DNA of 64,000 bases, taken from contig JAKNDB010000105.1 of the NCBI GenBank assembly GCA_024305405.1, positions 1,798,001 to 1,862,000 on the forward strand. The letters run 5' to 3'. Made by a program: the position numbers and the translations under genes. Under the pieces are notes generated by a model that saw only the letters and a program-made list of their open reading frames with translations, was not told the origin of the DNA and did no database searches. The stretch comes from Dirofilaria immitis. Taxonomy: Eukaryota; Nematoda; Chromadorea; Rhabditida; Onchocercidae. Below are positions 24,001-38,300 of this stretch, in pieces; the stretch's first letter is position 1; every line of letters begins with the position of its first letter.

Positions 24001-27000
24001 ATATTGATGATTATTGAGACTTGACCCAACAAATAATATCATATATTAATTCGTAATTTTCGGTCATTCATCGAAGCGATCTTTTGATAGTGTTATTTTG
24101 ATGTTCGCGTCTAAACATCTCTTAATTTTGTTTGATTAAAGGTACTTTCCTTTAGTCTTCGAAATTACTGATTTAAAAAATACGAGCAATAGATAGATCG
24201 TTTGTAATCGAATTTCAATTGTTGTCACTACTTCTATCAATCTACAAATAGAATCTATACGGCGCTGGTATATCTTTTTTTTTTCTTGTAAGGCTCAAAT
24301 ATTCTACCTGTTTAGCAAATGCTAGTTCAATTAGTTAAGATTGTACAAGAAATTAATTATTTACAGCAATTAGATTATTAATTCATGTTATTAATACATA
24401 TTGCAATTGAATACTTTTAAACAGAAAATTAAGAAATTCGGAAACCAATCAATCTTTTAATTAGTTTTAATATTATGATTCTATTGGACTAGAAGAATTA
24501 GTATTACAATTGAGATATATTTTCAAAGTTAAGTTTTAGAATAAAAATGCTTCTGAATGCAATAAAAAGCCTATAAGTGGGATATACTTAAAAAGCTTAT
24601 TATTTGGCATTCTCAGCAGTTCCATAAGCGACGATGATTTATTCTAAAACCATTGACATATTTTATAAGAATAGCATGTATACTAAATACAAATAAAAAA
24701 AATCAAACCAGTGGATGGAGGGGCGAGACACTTTCATATTTCTCTTAAACAATAATCCAAATTTTTCCTTCTCCGGAGTCTTCGATGACAGTTTTTTTGC
24801 TATGATAATCTGTACAGAAATTCAGGAAGCAATAAATTTCTGATTCATTTCAACAATTCGATATGTAGAGAATTTAATTCAAACTACAAAAATCGAACTT
24901 ATGTAGGATTCTTTAAATTTTGATAGAACTCAGTTGTAATGCACACTTATTTCGCAATGATTCCTCACTGACACGCAATTTTGAAACCTTTCAAGTTAAA
25001 AAATTCGTTCATAAAAAACAATGATAATATATTCAATATTCAAATTAAATTTTAAAAAGAGATATAATTTCAAACTAGAAATATTGCGATAGCTTAAGCA
25101 AAATTTTACAATATAGTAATTATATTCATAAAAAGACAAGCAGTTATTTAGAAACAGCATAAAGTTAATGATCACTGAGACTAAATGGCAATCAACGCGT
25201 AACGAGCTTGCCAAAAACAAATAATCAAAGGCTCGATCCTAATAATAAAAATAAACGGTTCCTTATCTCCATCATTGATTTCACGACAATGATATTATTT
25301 ACTATTAGGACAACAGTTCCATGTACTCCGAGATTAAATATTGAAATGCAATAGTTTTATCAGGCGTAAAGTTTAATTTAATATAACTGAATTATTCACT
25401 CAACAGCTCTCTCATTTCTGTATTATAATTTACTTTTAATTTAACTTGCAAATATCTTTTCCAAGAAATTTTTAAGTTAACTTCTTTGCTCCATCAAAAA
25501 GCATTACCATCAAATTTCTAATCAAAAATCGTGAAAATATCACTTAAAATTAGCTTAACAGAACTTTAAGCAAAATTAAAAATAATCGCATTCTAGTTTA
25601 TTGTAAATTTTCGAAAAATTCTCGAAATATTAACATCTTACATTTTGATCTTGCCTAGAAAGAAAAAAATATATAAAAATGCCATTTGTATATTTTTAAT
25701 TTTGGGAATGATGCAATTTTTTTTTCTATGCTTGTACTACTTGCATTTCCTTAAGCTTATTTCATGCAGAAATGCATACTAACTGTTGTCGATTTTCTTT
25801 AACCACAAACAAAAATTGAGGGATTTTTCTACCTTTCAATGATAGTACCTTAAACTTAGGTAATTAAACCTTTATTATAATAAAAATATATTAACGTAGC
25901 AATTATACGATCAATACACAAATCCAATGACTTCAATAAAACAATTTTAACGACGACAACACTACTTAAAGGAAAAGGAGATTAAAAACGCCCAATCTCC
26001 TTGATGAAGCACATTCATCACAATGGTTTCGTTAGACCCTGATACGGTTGCGAATGTAGGTTGTTATAGAATGGGGATTACACCTCATAGACAAAGGCCA
26101 AACATTTTTAACTTACGTCTTGCATCATACAGTAAATATGCACGTACGACGTATACTTTTCCATGTGAAATCCGGGATCACTAACTTCTCTGATTTTCAT
26201 GTTCTCTTCGCGGTTTTAGCGACACCAATTAATCATCATTTTAGGGAATTCAGTATTCCAATTATTTATTGATTATTAACGTTTTGCAAGTTCGGGCCAA
26301 TGTACAAATGGAATTTTCTTCAAATCTCTATCTCATCTATTCAAATTATTTCTTTTACTATCGTAAAAATCGATTTCATTGATGAATCATAATATTGTCG
26401 GAAAGTTTTCTCTTGATTTTTTTGAAGAATAGGAATAATTACTGACTAATTTGTGCTAAAATTATCGTAGAAATATTTTTCAAAAATTTTGCCAAAGTTG
26501 ATTGGCAGCTTCTTGCGCTACTTTAATCTTTGTTAATTTCTTATCTTCTACATTTATATACATCCGTACATTTGCATGTACTTGTGTACATATGAGTGTG
26601 CATATGCGTGCGCATGTGCTGTATATGAGCAAAGTATATGTACGTGTGTCCTGAGTGGAAGATACACGGACGAAGCAGTATGAAATTTAAACTACTAAAT
26701 TTAGAATGAAACTAGTTACTCCCTATCACATAAACAGATGAATAAAATTTCTTTTTTTTTACAATTCCATTATCACTGAGAAATGATTTGAAAGCTTAGA
26801 TAGGTTGCTAAGATGCATGAACCGTATATAGAATTATCATTAAGACTTATCGTTATAATAAAGTGCATTTATCATTGCAGTATGCTGTAAAAGAGAGAAG
26901 AGCAACTGGCAGTAGTAGAATGAAAGGCAATCTACACTACTGTTATATTCATGTTAATGTTTCATTAAAAATTTTACATGACAGTTAGTCTTCTTCTTCA

Positions 27001-28042
27001 CAAGCTCTGCATGCTACATTCCATCCCAATGATTTCGTCCAGAAATTGATATAGAATTGTTCACTGATTTAACCTCAGTGAAAGTATCCCCGAAATACTT
27101 CATTTCATCTGAATGAAGTCTACGAGTGTTATGAAATGCAGCATGTCACGAGTATATTTTCGCTAATTTATTCATTAGTGGTGGATCAATTTTTTATTCA
27201 CTTAATTTGTGGCCTTTTTTCTTCTTAGTTCGTTTTATTTTTAGGTCGTTTATCTCATAGGTTGCTCAATCTGTAAATTTTAATATGCAATATGAAGAAT
27301 GGCTCTTATGTTTGCACAAATTGCCAGCAAAATAAATAACAAAGACGAACAAAAGTTTTTGTTCTGAAATGAGCTAACATTCGATATATTTCCGTTTCAA
27401 TTGTTATGATTGAGAGTAGCTGCAGGACGGTAACTGAAGTCAGCGAGTTATCGAATGCATTAAAATCAGATTCAAAAGGATTTTTAATAGAAGTTTTTTT
27501 AAAGAATTTGAGGAGAATATTTCATGAATAATTTTGCGCAAAAAAAGTTTTTGAATATATTCTTCACTCTTCCAGTTTAGAAAAAAAGAGATCAGAAAAT
27601 TTAATGATAAATAAATTGACCAAACATCGATTAAAATTAAATCGTAGATAGAAATGAAAAAGTTTGGAATTTGGCGTTAATTACAAATTAGAAATTAAAT
27701 TTTCGACACTTCTGCACAGCATCTGTTTACAATTCAAATAAATTGCATGCACTGAGACTATTGAAGTAACTTCATCATATCTTAAATCAAATAAACGATA
27801 AAAAGAATTAATAAGGAAAATAAGTCAAATAATATTGGGAAAACTGAAAGTTCACATAAGAGAAAAATACTGAAATTCGATATTAGGCAGGCTCGATATT
27901 AGATATTGAGCCTGATATTGGATAACTCTTTGGATCTAAGTTTATATTCGTAATTTTGAAACTGAAATTCAAATTCAAAGTCATAAACTATTTTGACTTG
28001 ACACTTGAATAGTAGTTTCTCTTACATCATCAATACCTTCAG
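21060..28042. other. Gene-poor stretch
   Basis: AT-rich, no recognisable protein. One weak exon-like block follows TTGCAG at 26881 (YAVKERRATGSSRMK) and could belong to the unrecognised + strand gene starting near 28.04 kb, but this is not secure. Open frames at 21822-22085, 23227-23484 and 24996-25220 look like chance frames. Confidence 0.5.
26545..26650. repeat. Alternating purine-pyrimidine tract
   Basis: A run rich in TGTACATATG / GTGTGCATATGCGTGCGCAT steps, of the kind that can adopt Z-form DNA. It is the most CG/TG-alternating stretch in the gene-poor region. Imperfect, not a simple microsatellite. Confidence 0.5.
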
Positions 28043-31000
28043 ATAACTCTGATGACCTCCAGAGAGCAAACAGCTTTGATCGAAGCCGCAATCTCTTCGT
28101 CTTGCAAAGTTCCATCTTCAGTTCACATATCAACCACTGCTGGTATTTACGTACATGGTCAGCGGAAACGATCATTTAGTTCCGTATATTCTGTGCGACA
28201 AGAAACCAATAATACTGCATCTACTGCATCACGTACTGATCATCTCCAAATGCAGAAATTGTTAGTTATATTCAAAAGAGTTCGCCGTAATTGTCGTCAT
28301 TACGAATAATTAAAAAGGTGAAATTAATCAAATAAGTATTTCAAGAATCATATAAGTAAAGTTTATATTTTTTTAAACTAGATTTTTCGACCTTATTTTT
28401 CATGGGAGCAAAGATATTGAATTGTCCAAGAATAATGATATTAATTTACAACCAAAAGACTCTATCCAATTCTTCAAATTTTCATACATTTAAATTTGAA
28501 ATATTCATGCATCTACATTCAATATTTGTTTCGACTAGTCACATACTTACTTGTGAGCTATAAAACCAACCTTTTCTGTAAAGAAATAAAAGAGCAAAAT
28601 GAAAACAAAAAGGAAAAAGTGAGCAGATCATTTTTATCAGTTTTGCATCATTCGATGTTACAAAAAATCTTCAATCCTCAGCATTTATTGAAATGCAACA
28701 TTTAATCGAATACTTTGTTTAATCGATGTTGCAAATAATCATTTTCGAAGATCAATTCGCTGGATAGTTCGTAGGGAAATGAGAAATTTAAAACTTGAAT
28801 TTTTGGAATTCTTATTTATTGACTCAAATTTTGAATTATTGTCGAAATGATAAAGGATAAACAAATATATAAGTAATCTATGTGGTATGATAATACTGAT
28901 AAAATGGTTTGAAAATTTTCCTGTATGCTTTATGAAGCTAAATATAAATGTTGAAATCTTCAATTACCTGTTTATTTATAATTATCGAAAAGTTTCACAT
29001 GCATTGGCAAAAATTTTGATTTGGAAAATTCTTCCTGTTCTATCATTCAGCAGCTGTCTAAAGCTGATTTTATTGTATTATTTAGGAATTTCTGAATCAT
29101 TTTTAAAAATTTCATCTTCTCCTCTTATTTTAACTGCACTGCGACTCAATTACTCTTGAATTCCAGGATGAAATTTAACATATATTTTTGTCAGCATATA
29201 ATTACTATCATTTAAATATATTTTCTTATGGGCTTGTGTATTTTTGATAACAAAATATAAAATGTATGATAATGCAAGAAATCTTTTGTATATAGAAGGT
29301 ATTCTCATAAGTTTCTAATCGTGAGCTTCAGCTTTGCTTTAAATTGAAATCATTGAAACAATGGGTTTTGATTACATATTAAATTCTCATTATGTGAAGT
29401 TTTTCTGGTCTTAGCATCATTTCAATTCGTAGAGTTCAACTTGTAGGAGAATTTCTTCATTTTTTGCATTAACTAAATTATTAAAAATAAGCACATTAAG
29501 AACTCAAATATTAAATTTTGCTAAAATTTGGTAGAAGAAAATTTTTAAAAAGAAAACAATTAAAATTCTTTCGCCTGCTTCCACATATTTTAATCATTTG
29601 GTTTTTGCAATTCACATTCTTTTAAGACTGTTTTGAAAGACGTCGCAAAGTATTTTCAAATTATTCAAACATCAAAAATTCTTTCAAGAAGATCTTAAAA
29701 CGGAGCATTCAATAGGTAGATGAAGTGAGAGAGATCCTACCTCTCCTCAATTGCTAACTGCACTTTTTAACTTTTCATAATCATCAATGTACAAATAAAA
29801 ATGTCCATTAATTTCCAAGCATTCCTATTAGATCTCAAAAATTACTGTTACTTGTAATGCTGTATTCTTAGAACCCAATCCATTATTTATCCATTTCAGT
29901 ATGAAGAACTGTGCCAGTAATTTGCCGATTTTATTTTAAATTTATCACTAACAATACTTAAAATACTTTGCATTATATTACACCTTGCATTTCTTTCTTT
30001 TGTACATTATCTGATTGATGAAAATTTGAATGTGAAATGATTTCGAAGTGGATGGATATTTAATATCTTCGGAATATGAAATCAAGCGAAATCAAAGCGA
30101 ATAATTCTGGACATCTTTGAACTGTGTGTTTTAGAAGAATCAGCAACTTTCCCAATTGTGAAAGACTTTTTGTAAATTATATTCAACGATAGGACATTTG
30201 AACTTAGTCGTAATAGCACTGCTTACTGTTGACTTGGATTCCTCCAAACAATGTTTTTGCATCATATGTCACTGAGTATTTGATAAAAATGAAACATTAC
30301 GTCACAGATTAATACGTCACCACTTTGACATTGTATTTAAACATCAGTTTCATAATTCTGGCTTTATGCTGAAACAGAACATACAAACGGACTTGATCTC
30401 ATTTTATATTGCAAATTAGCTAAGTTTTTATTCTAATAAATCCTCACTAGGCTGAATATAGTATCTTGGGCATATAGAGTATTAAAAACATTTATCATAA
30501 ATTTATGGATGTAACTTGATAGTAACAAATAAGTTCTATTTATGATGCATTTACTAAGCAGTTAAAATCCTGGTTCGTTTACTAATTCCTAACTTAAAAA
30601 TAAAAGTCCTGAATCAAAATCCAATCAGAATGATTCCTTTTCAGCATTTCATTATTTTAAAATTGAAAGTATTATTTATAACTTTCTATTAGACAAAAGT
30701 TGTTCAGTTTCACCTACAGCTTAGGTTTTATATTTTCTAAATGATCTCAGTCTAATAGTTTAAAGAGCTGTTTTCTGGAATCAAAATTATTAAGAATACT
30801 ATTTATTGATCGTTCTATTATCTTTATGTTTATTTCGGTGACGATGATAATTCTCTCCATAGTGCGAAGTACTTGATAGTAGTATATTGTAACATTTCAA
30901 TATGAGCTTCGTCAGTTGTCCAATCAAATGACGTTATTTTTAATCAGATGATGCTTATTAATATTTTTCTTGTTGAAGAATTAAAGTTACATCGCTGTAA

Positions 31001-34000
31001 AATTTTTCTAGCACTTGAAATAGCATAATGAGTCTTATGAAAGAGTTTGTCTTTTATTGATCTTTCAGATTCTGGTATTTACTTAAGTGATGCATACGCA
31101 AAAATTCTGTGAAATCGTTCATTGGTTGAGTCGACTCACTACATTTTACTTTTCAAGAAAGATTTTTTCAATTCATTTCATATTTTTGTTAAAAATGTAT
31201 TCCTCCTTTCAACTCTTAACTTCTTCAGAATGTTCTTTTATCTGACATTTTCCGTACATCAAACTGAAAATTTTTCATTAGAAAGCAGCCCGTCTTTCTT
31301 AATGATAGGATATTATCAACCAAAATGCCATTCCTATATAATATTAAAGAGAAATGTATTCATGAACTTTAAGTCCTTAAAAATTTTATTAATCTGAACT
31401 CACCAAACATTTCTTTCTTGTTTAGAATTAGAATCAAACGTTTTTGGCTTTTTTGCTTCAAAAACTTGATTTTAAAATGCCAAACTCAAAAGCTGTAATA
31501 AGTAGTCAAAACTAAAAGATCTATCCAAATTAAATTCAGCTTTCGAGATATATGAGATTCTCCTGAGAATCTCCTGAGAGCAGTTTTTATTTATACTATG
31601 AATTCTATGTATTTTTATCTCTTCATTGTTTTATGACAAATGATTTGACTTCTTGATGAGTCTAAGTAAACTTTAATACTTTAAATATCAGTTATTCTTT
31701 TTATTCACGATTTCATTTGTTTTTGTTTGTCATTATTTTTTTTCCAAGTCAGATGAAATAATAATTAAATTAGTTAGCGAAAATTGATAGTTCTTCTTTT
31801 ATCAAAGTGACATCCTGAATAAATTGGTAACAGAGCAATTCATAAATATGCGCACAGGAATAATTTGCATTTTGGTAGTATCGGTAATCCAAAAGTTTTA
31901 ATATCGAGTATTTTCTGAAAAAAATATGTGTTAACAAGAGGATCGAGACACGCCCAACTCTCGATCCTTAGCAAAGAAGTTTGTTGGCTTATGGTCGAGG
32001 ACCCTAGTAGTAAGGCTGCTATTTGCCATTCATTATTATTCATAAAGATGGAAAGGTCTTTTGATATTCTTTGATTGCTATATATTCAAATTTAGAAAGT
32101 ATCAGTTATTAATTCATCTATTAATTATCATTAGCTATCAGTTTATTGTAAGCATTATGACCGAACTTTGACTCTGATTTGCTCAGAGATATGGATCACA
32201 TTATCTGGGCAACAACCGATATTCAATTTTATTGACTAAGTGAAATCGGACTTAATCTTTTATTTTCCATCCAGGATTTTAATTTGTGTTACTTATACTT
32301 CCTCTCATGTATCCATCCGCTTACTAAAAGGCTAAACAGCTAATGAATATCAACCTGACTTTCTGCTATTTCATATAAGGAAATAACAATTTTTATGGCC
32401 CTTGAACTCAGCTGTTTGAATTAGACTCCTTGCTCCTGTATTTAAATCAGTGCGTCCTCTCACTTGCTAATTATTTCTCTATTCTTTTGCTAGTATCCTT
32501 TTCTGTTAAAGGAAGCAGTATCATAAAACTGTGTAAGATTTCTGGCTCTCTTTGCTATTAATGTTACTGCCATTATTTAGGTGTCATAGAATATGATTAG
32601 AACAATTACTCTCGATTGCTCCTTTCTTTCTCATCATCGTGACTTAACCAATTCTGATATTATAGAAAAGAATAAATAATGGTGTAGTTTTGAAGTGAAA
32701 TGAATGGCTTCTATCGATGTATTTATAATGCCAAAAATATGAGGAGAAAGCATTAAAATATACATCATTAGTAATATTATCAGCGTTTAACACATAATAT
32801 TTTGTTAATGAAGACAGCAGAAGGGAAAAAAATTCCAAACCGTATTTTTTTGTTTATTTTTTATTCTTGGACACACGAAGTACTGTACTTCCAGTTCAGA
32901 TAAGAATCTCTTATTGATGTTTCCATTGTGTTCCAGATAAATATATTAAACGTATTTTCATAATTATTCTCGGAAACGAATTCTGAAACCGTGATTTGCA
33001 AACTGAGGATTCATTGAGCACGTATCACAAACTGACTGCTACGTCCTATTTAATCTGTTCGATGCATTATTTGTCGTATTCATCAGCTACTTCCCAGCGT
33101 CAGTCGAGCAGACCATGTTCGTTACGTAATTTACAAGATATTGCTGAATTGAGGTACTGGAAAATTAAGTCTTTCTGAGAATGGCATGCGATAGATTTTG
33201 AATTATAGGTGAAAGGGGGAAGAAAGTTAGAGTTTTTTCGAGAAAAATCTTTTTAAATATGCTATTCTTTGAAATCACTTGGATATATATTATTGAGTAG
33301 TGCCGGACTATGAATTTCAATATTTAATATAAATATGAAGTGGGAAAGCTTCCAAAATTTATTAAATTCAGAGGAAGAACAAATGAAATATCTGAAACAT
33401 TATCGGAATAAATAAATAATTTATTTTTAAGAAATTTTTCTCAAGAAATTTCAATAACAATTTTGAATTCATTTTTATTTTAATTTATGCCACAACATCC
33501 CGCGCTCTCATTTTTCTTATCTTTTACTTCTTCATTTCTTTATTTTTAAAGAAGCTGAAAAATTGATTCAGCTTAGAAATCCAGCAATTTGCCTTTCAAG
33601 ATGAATGTTATCATTTTAACCTTATAAATGAATCCCTCAAATTTAGGACGAATTCTATCGACAGCTTTATTTCAATTTTTGTTGGTTGGATTTGGAGATT
33701 TGAAGATTTTTGAATTCATTGAAATATTCTTAGCTACGTTTTGGACTAAATCTTTTAGATTATAAAAGTCGTTTAGTTGGAAGCATAGTGATGGCTCTTG
33801 ATGATAGCATATATTTACTCTTTTTTTTTCATTTTTATCGAAATAATAGTCATCCTTTTTAATATAATTTTCTGTTCTCATCAAAACTGTCAGTTACCCA
33901 CTTATCATTAATCATTCATTATCGCAATCTTAATTTCATTCTTCTCGCCTGTTTTTCTAGCCATAACGAAAATATTTTCATTAGAAATGTAAATGTGATA

Positions 34001-35362
34001 CATTTCTGCTTTGTTAGTTCCTATTATCATAACTTCCAATCATTTAATTGAAAAATGGGATAATGAAACAATACATCTCGCTCTATTAATTCCAGTAGAT
34101 TTGAAATTCCAGATGTTTTAAAATTAGCCAAGACTGAGATTCTAGTTCTCAATACAAATCAAATCGAATATAAGATCTCTGGAGGGAGAGAAATATCGCA
34201 ATTGCTATCATTACTGCTCATAATTAAGACTCGATGAACTTATTGAGAATTAGATTGCATCAGCAGTTATATCTATTGAAATTACCGTCATTCCAAAATT
34301 TTTACTTGAAGATTAGTCACCATCATATAATTCATGAGATTCTCAATAGCTCCTATCCAATATTTTTACCAATACTTTTGAATAAGCATGACAATGAGTG
34401 GAATATTACCACTGACACCTTGTTCCAGAGAATGAGTTTAGGGATAGAATTATTTGCGATGAGGAAGTCCAAAAAGAAATCTTTAAATATTAATACAAGA
34501 TATTTTTTTTCAAATGAGTTTTTAAGTTTAAAATCTTTATGTTTGCCTACTTATAATTTTACTCAATTTAATTGCATATATTCTGAAGATATGCCGAATA
34601 TTTTTGAAATGTTTTCTTCATCTTATGTATTGTTCTGGATAATCTGGATGCATTACTCATAAGCATCAATAAAGCATTCAGTTTAAAAAAGCATTTAAAA
34701 AATGAGGACAAATATAAATATAAATGTCATACCACATATGGCATTATGTATAAACAATTATTTCGATCTTTTGAAGGAATCTTCCATTCTATGTCACTAA
34801 TAAGGTTTAGTTTTGCTACTATTGCAATTGTAGTGCAATCTAAATTATTCAAGTTACGATGCCTTCCTACCTAATTACGATATTTTTGTCATTAAATCTT
34901 GAATAAAAAAATGAATAAATATTTTTATTTAAGTGATATATCTATGAAATTAAAATGTCAAAGATGAGTGCAGCTACCGATTTCTAATTAAATCTACACT
35001 TATAAGCAGATAATAGTCAAAGAATCAGTACTTACTATTGGAAACCAAAAGCTTTCTCGGATAAACATTTGATTTCTTGGTTAAGTGGAAAATATAAAAG
35101 CTTTATTAAAGTTTGAAAAATGTTTAAGTCTTTCCCATCTTTTCTTTCCTCCGTTGTTCTTTAAATATCACTATCTCTCTTTCCTTTTTAGAGCAGAAGA
35201 AAGAATAGAAAAAAATCTGATGGCTTGTATGGCTTATTGACGTCTAATCAAATGAAGCCCATTCAAAGCTGCGTTTTTGAAGATAAAGATGATATATTTT
35301 CCTTGCGAAATATTTGTCCAAATGAGAAATTGGGTTTTTCGTCGGTGGACTTCCCTACATGA
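28043..35362 (+). CDS. Unrecognised gene, C-terminal exons with long introns
   Basis: Three coding-like blocks on the plus strand appear to belong together. (1) 28043 to about 28260, after ACCTTCAG, Ser/Thr-rich, containing GIYVHGQRKRSFSSVYSVRQ; its first half is coding-like in another frame. (2) 33087-33153, after ATTCATCAG and before GTACTGG, reading SQRQSSRPCSLRNLQDIAEL. (3) 35192-35362, after CCTTTTTAG, ending TGA, reading SDGLYGLLTSNQMKPIQSC and NICPNEKLGFSSVDFPT. Blocks 2 and 3 join in frame only if the A7 run at 35209-35215 were A8. The composition resembles an intracellular tail, but I do not recognise the family. Linking block 1 to the others is inference from strand and style. Confidence 0.4.
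31930..32040. other. GC-richer island with a short hairpin
   Basis: GGATCGAG (940-947 of the 31 kb block) pairs perfectly with CTCGATCC (31960-31967) around a 12-nt loop. The hairpin sits in a 110-bp patch that is clearly less AT-rich than its surroundings and open on both strands. No known RNA family was recognised. Confidence 0.35.
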
Positions 35363-38300
35363 AGATGTCGGAAGAGCTCGTGATACAAATAAAGCATGTA
35401 TAATTTTCAAGCTCGAGAGTTTGGTTAGGTGAGGTTTCAATCTTTTCTTTTTCTATTTGCATGCGTGCATGGTTAAGTTTGCATCTGAGATATATCAGTG
35501 TTATCTTATTCACCGGGATGATATTAACTCTCCAGGGTAAGCAGATATTAATCATATGGCAGTTTTTATATAGAAAGAATGAATAAAGAAAAATAGTTGA
35601 CAAAGAAGATTAATAGTGTAGTGCGTCATGCTTGGCAACTTGTGTGTTGACACATTGCACCAAATCATAATTTGTTGAACAAAAAAGCATCTGAAAAATA
35701 GAAAGTATCATGAGAATAGCGATTTGTATATGTTGTTATTCGATGTCAGTCAAATGTTTGTGATCAGTCGAATTTTTGGTTTGATATTTGCAAGAGGAAA
35801 GTAAAATAATTTTATCTAGAACTGTGAAGAACTTCAACAAATAATCTCTTAAAAGGCGGATTTATTGTTTTGCGTAATTTTTATTACTATTTAAGCTACT
35901 GAAATGAAATGATTTTAGATATTTCTTCAATGATAAGGATATTTCAAAATTTTCTTAAAAGATTTAAAATGTTATGAAACTAGTCGCAGGATTTCACTAT
36001 TTTTCTTTCCTGTATTTATTAGTTTTAAAAGAAAACTTCCATTGCGTTATCAGTATTTAAATTAAAATGAGATGTGAACTTCAAATGGATAGCATTGTCA
36101 AAATAGAAAATAAATTATACAACCAAAATTCAAATAACTTCTGCAGTGAGTTATGCTATCAAGCTATTTCATATATATCAAAATCCAAATGAATTTTGAA
36201 AATGTTCAATTGCAACTACAAAATACAATTTTATATAAACGGCCATCAAACAATGACACATGGCTAATTATATTTTACAAGTTTATTAATGTTTTTGGAA
36301 GATATTATTAAAGTAAAATTGATTTTATATTATTTTAGTTTTTAACGAAATGGAAATTAATTTGCAACTAACAAATTACAGTAATTTCATTTATTATCGA
36401 AAGTTTTTAGTAGTATTTTACAAATCAAAATGTTCGGATTGAGACAAAATGAAAAATGAACTAAGATTATGTTAGTATTAATTAAATCAACAAAAACGAT
36501 CAATATGCCATTCCAATAATATTCTTTTGTATTTTTATTTCGATATTTCTTCTTAAAATGATTTTATGGCATTTATGTGATTGATTTTCGAACTTTTTTG
36601 ATCAAACCGTTTATTTTACCTTAAATATGCAGTTTTTATATTCTTACTGATGACAGTTGGTCGCAGAACTTTATTGCCGTGCTGAATAAATCTTCGAAAA
36701 AATTAATAAATACCGATGAATTTTAAAAATTACGAACAAAAATGAATATAAAGAAAATAATGTGAATCATAGGAGTTTCACAGAAATGTTAGTTTCAGGA
36801 CCAATTACTTCTTATTAATTTTGGATTTGGCAACATTCATCGCTGACTTTAATTAGTTAATTTATGGAATAGTTCGTTTTCAGAAGATTATAAATTTCTT
36901 GAGAAATATTGAGATTTAAAATTGCCTTTTTACTTCTAATTTATCATATTTGAGCATTTTTTAACTGTTACATATTACTTTAACTGCATTACTTTGAAAA
37001 TTTTTATCTTCGAGATTAAATATAGATAGACCTCAATTATGTACTTTGTATTTTAGGAAGTTTTTAATTAGTTTAATTTATCAATAAATTCAGAGTAATC
37101 ATCATATTCTCATAACTGTTGCACTTAGTAATTATAAAACTATGTAGCACTTTTAAGTGACTGTTTATATATTTCACAGCCGATGAATAATTTTATGAAT
37201 TGTTTTTGAACAACTTGTATTTTAGATCTTATTCTTCCACAATAGAAAATATGAGCTCTGTCGCAGATTGTGAGTCAATTTTTAAAAATAGAAAGAAATT
37301 ATTAGTAAAATTAGGGAAATGTTATTTGACAGGTTGCTAGTACTTCAGTAATAATACTAAGAAAAAGTAAGACGATGAAACTTTTAAAACCTGCTATCAT
37401 AATATTTGAAAGAACTTTGCATATTCTAGCGATGTTGTCACATTATATTTGTCCAGTTGCTAAATTTAGTGGAACTTCATGCCTAATTTAACTTTCAAGA
37501 TAAATTACATTTCCAGAAATCTACCTTGTTGAAGCTGTTCTATTAGATAATACACATAACATGACCATAAAAGAAAAGTTTATTTTGCAACATGTGAAAG
37601 AACATAATCACTTTGTGTCAAAAACTTTATCCTAATTGTTTTTGACATACTTTTTATTTTTCTAAAGTTTGTTGTAATACTCGATGTTAATATGCTTAAA
37701 TGACTTAAATATGAGAATACCTTTAGTCTTTAGATAACCTGCAATATTCGACGAATGTACTTGCACAAGTCTATAAACAGGTATGATTTTGAAAGTTTGC
37801 TGTTTCGAATTGCATTCAAAAAGAGAATTTTAAAGTAAGCGCAAGCAAATTTCCAATCAATGGTTCACATTACAACATTATAATTTTTCAAGCTCTCTAT
37901 TTTCTTTGTAATTTGAAATCTAATAATATTCGCTGAATAATAAATACATAATTGATTAATTAATTACAATACCTGCATCATCTATGTGTTTAAATAAAAG
38001 ATTTGGCTGTGGTCGACAGAAGGAATTTGAAAGCGATTATGATGAATTCCAGACAAAAGTTTTCCTGGTTTCAAAGATTGTTTGCATTTTTATTTGCACA
38101 CTACTCCTGATGGATTAAGCCTGTCATCTTTGTTTGAAAATCACTAAAGGAAGGTCGTTATTCCAGTAATGGCTTGAATCAGATGTTAGTTCAGTCAAAT
38201 CATCTCATGGGAGTAGTTATTCCACAAACTGCAAAAATTGACCAACTTTCCATTTTAACTTGTATCTATTATGTAGTCATCATCATCACGGAATATATTC

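Noticed and set aside
26005..26060. Possible box C/D small nucleolar RNA (TGATGA ... CTGA)
   Set aside because: Boxes are only about 40 nt apart, no terminal stem, and such short motifs are common by chance.
34234..34662. 142-codon + strand frame, the longest non-repeat open frame
   Set aside because: No splice borders, no motif, composition (Leu, Ile, Phe, Ser, Asn) typical of chance frames in AT-rich DNA. Not excluded by transcript data.
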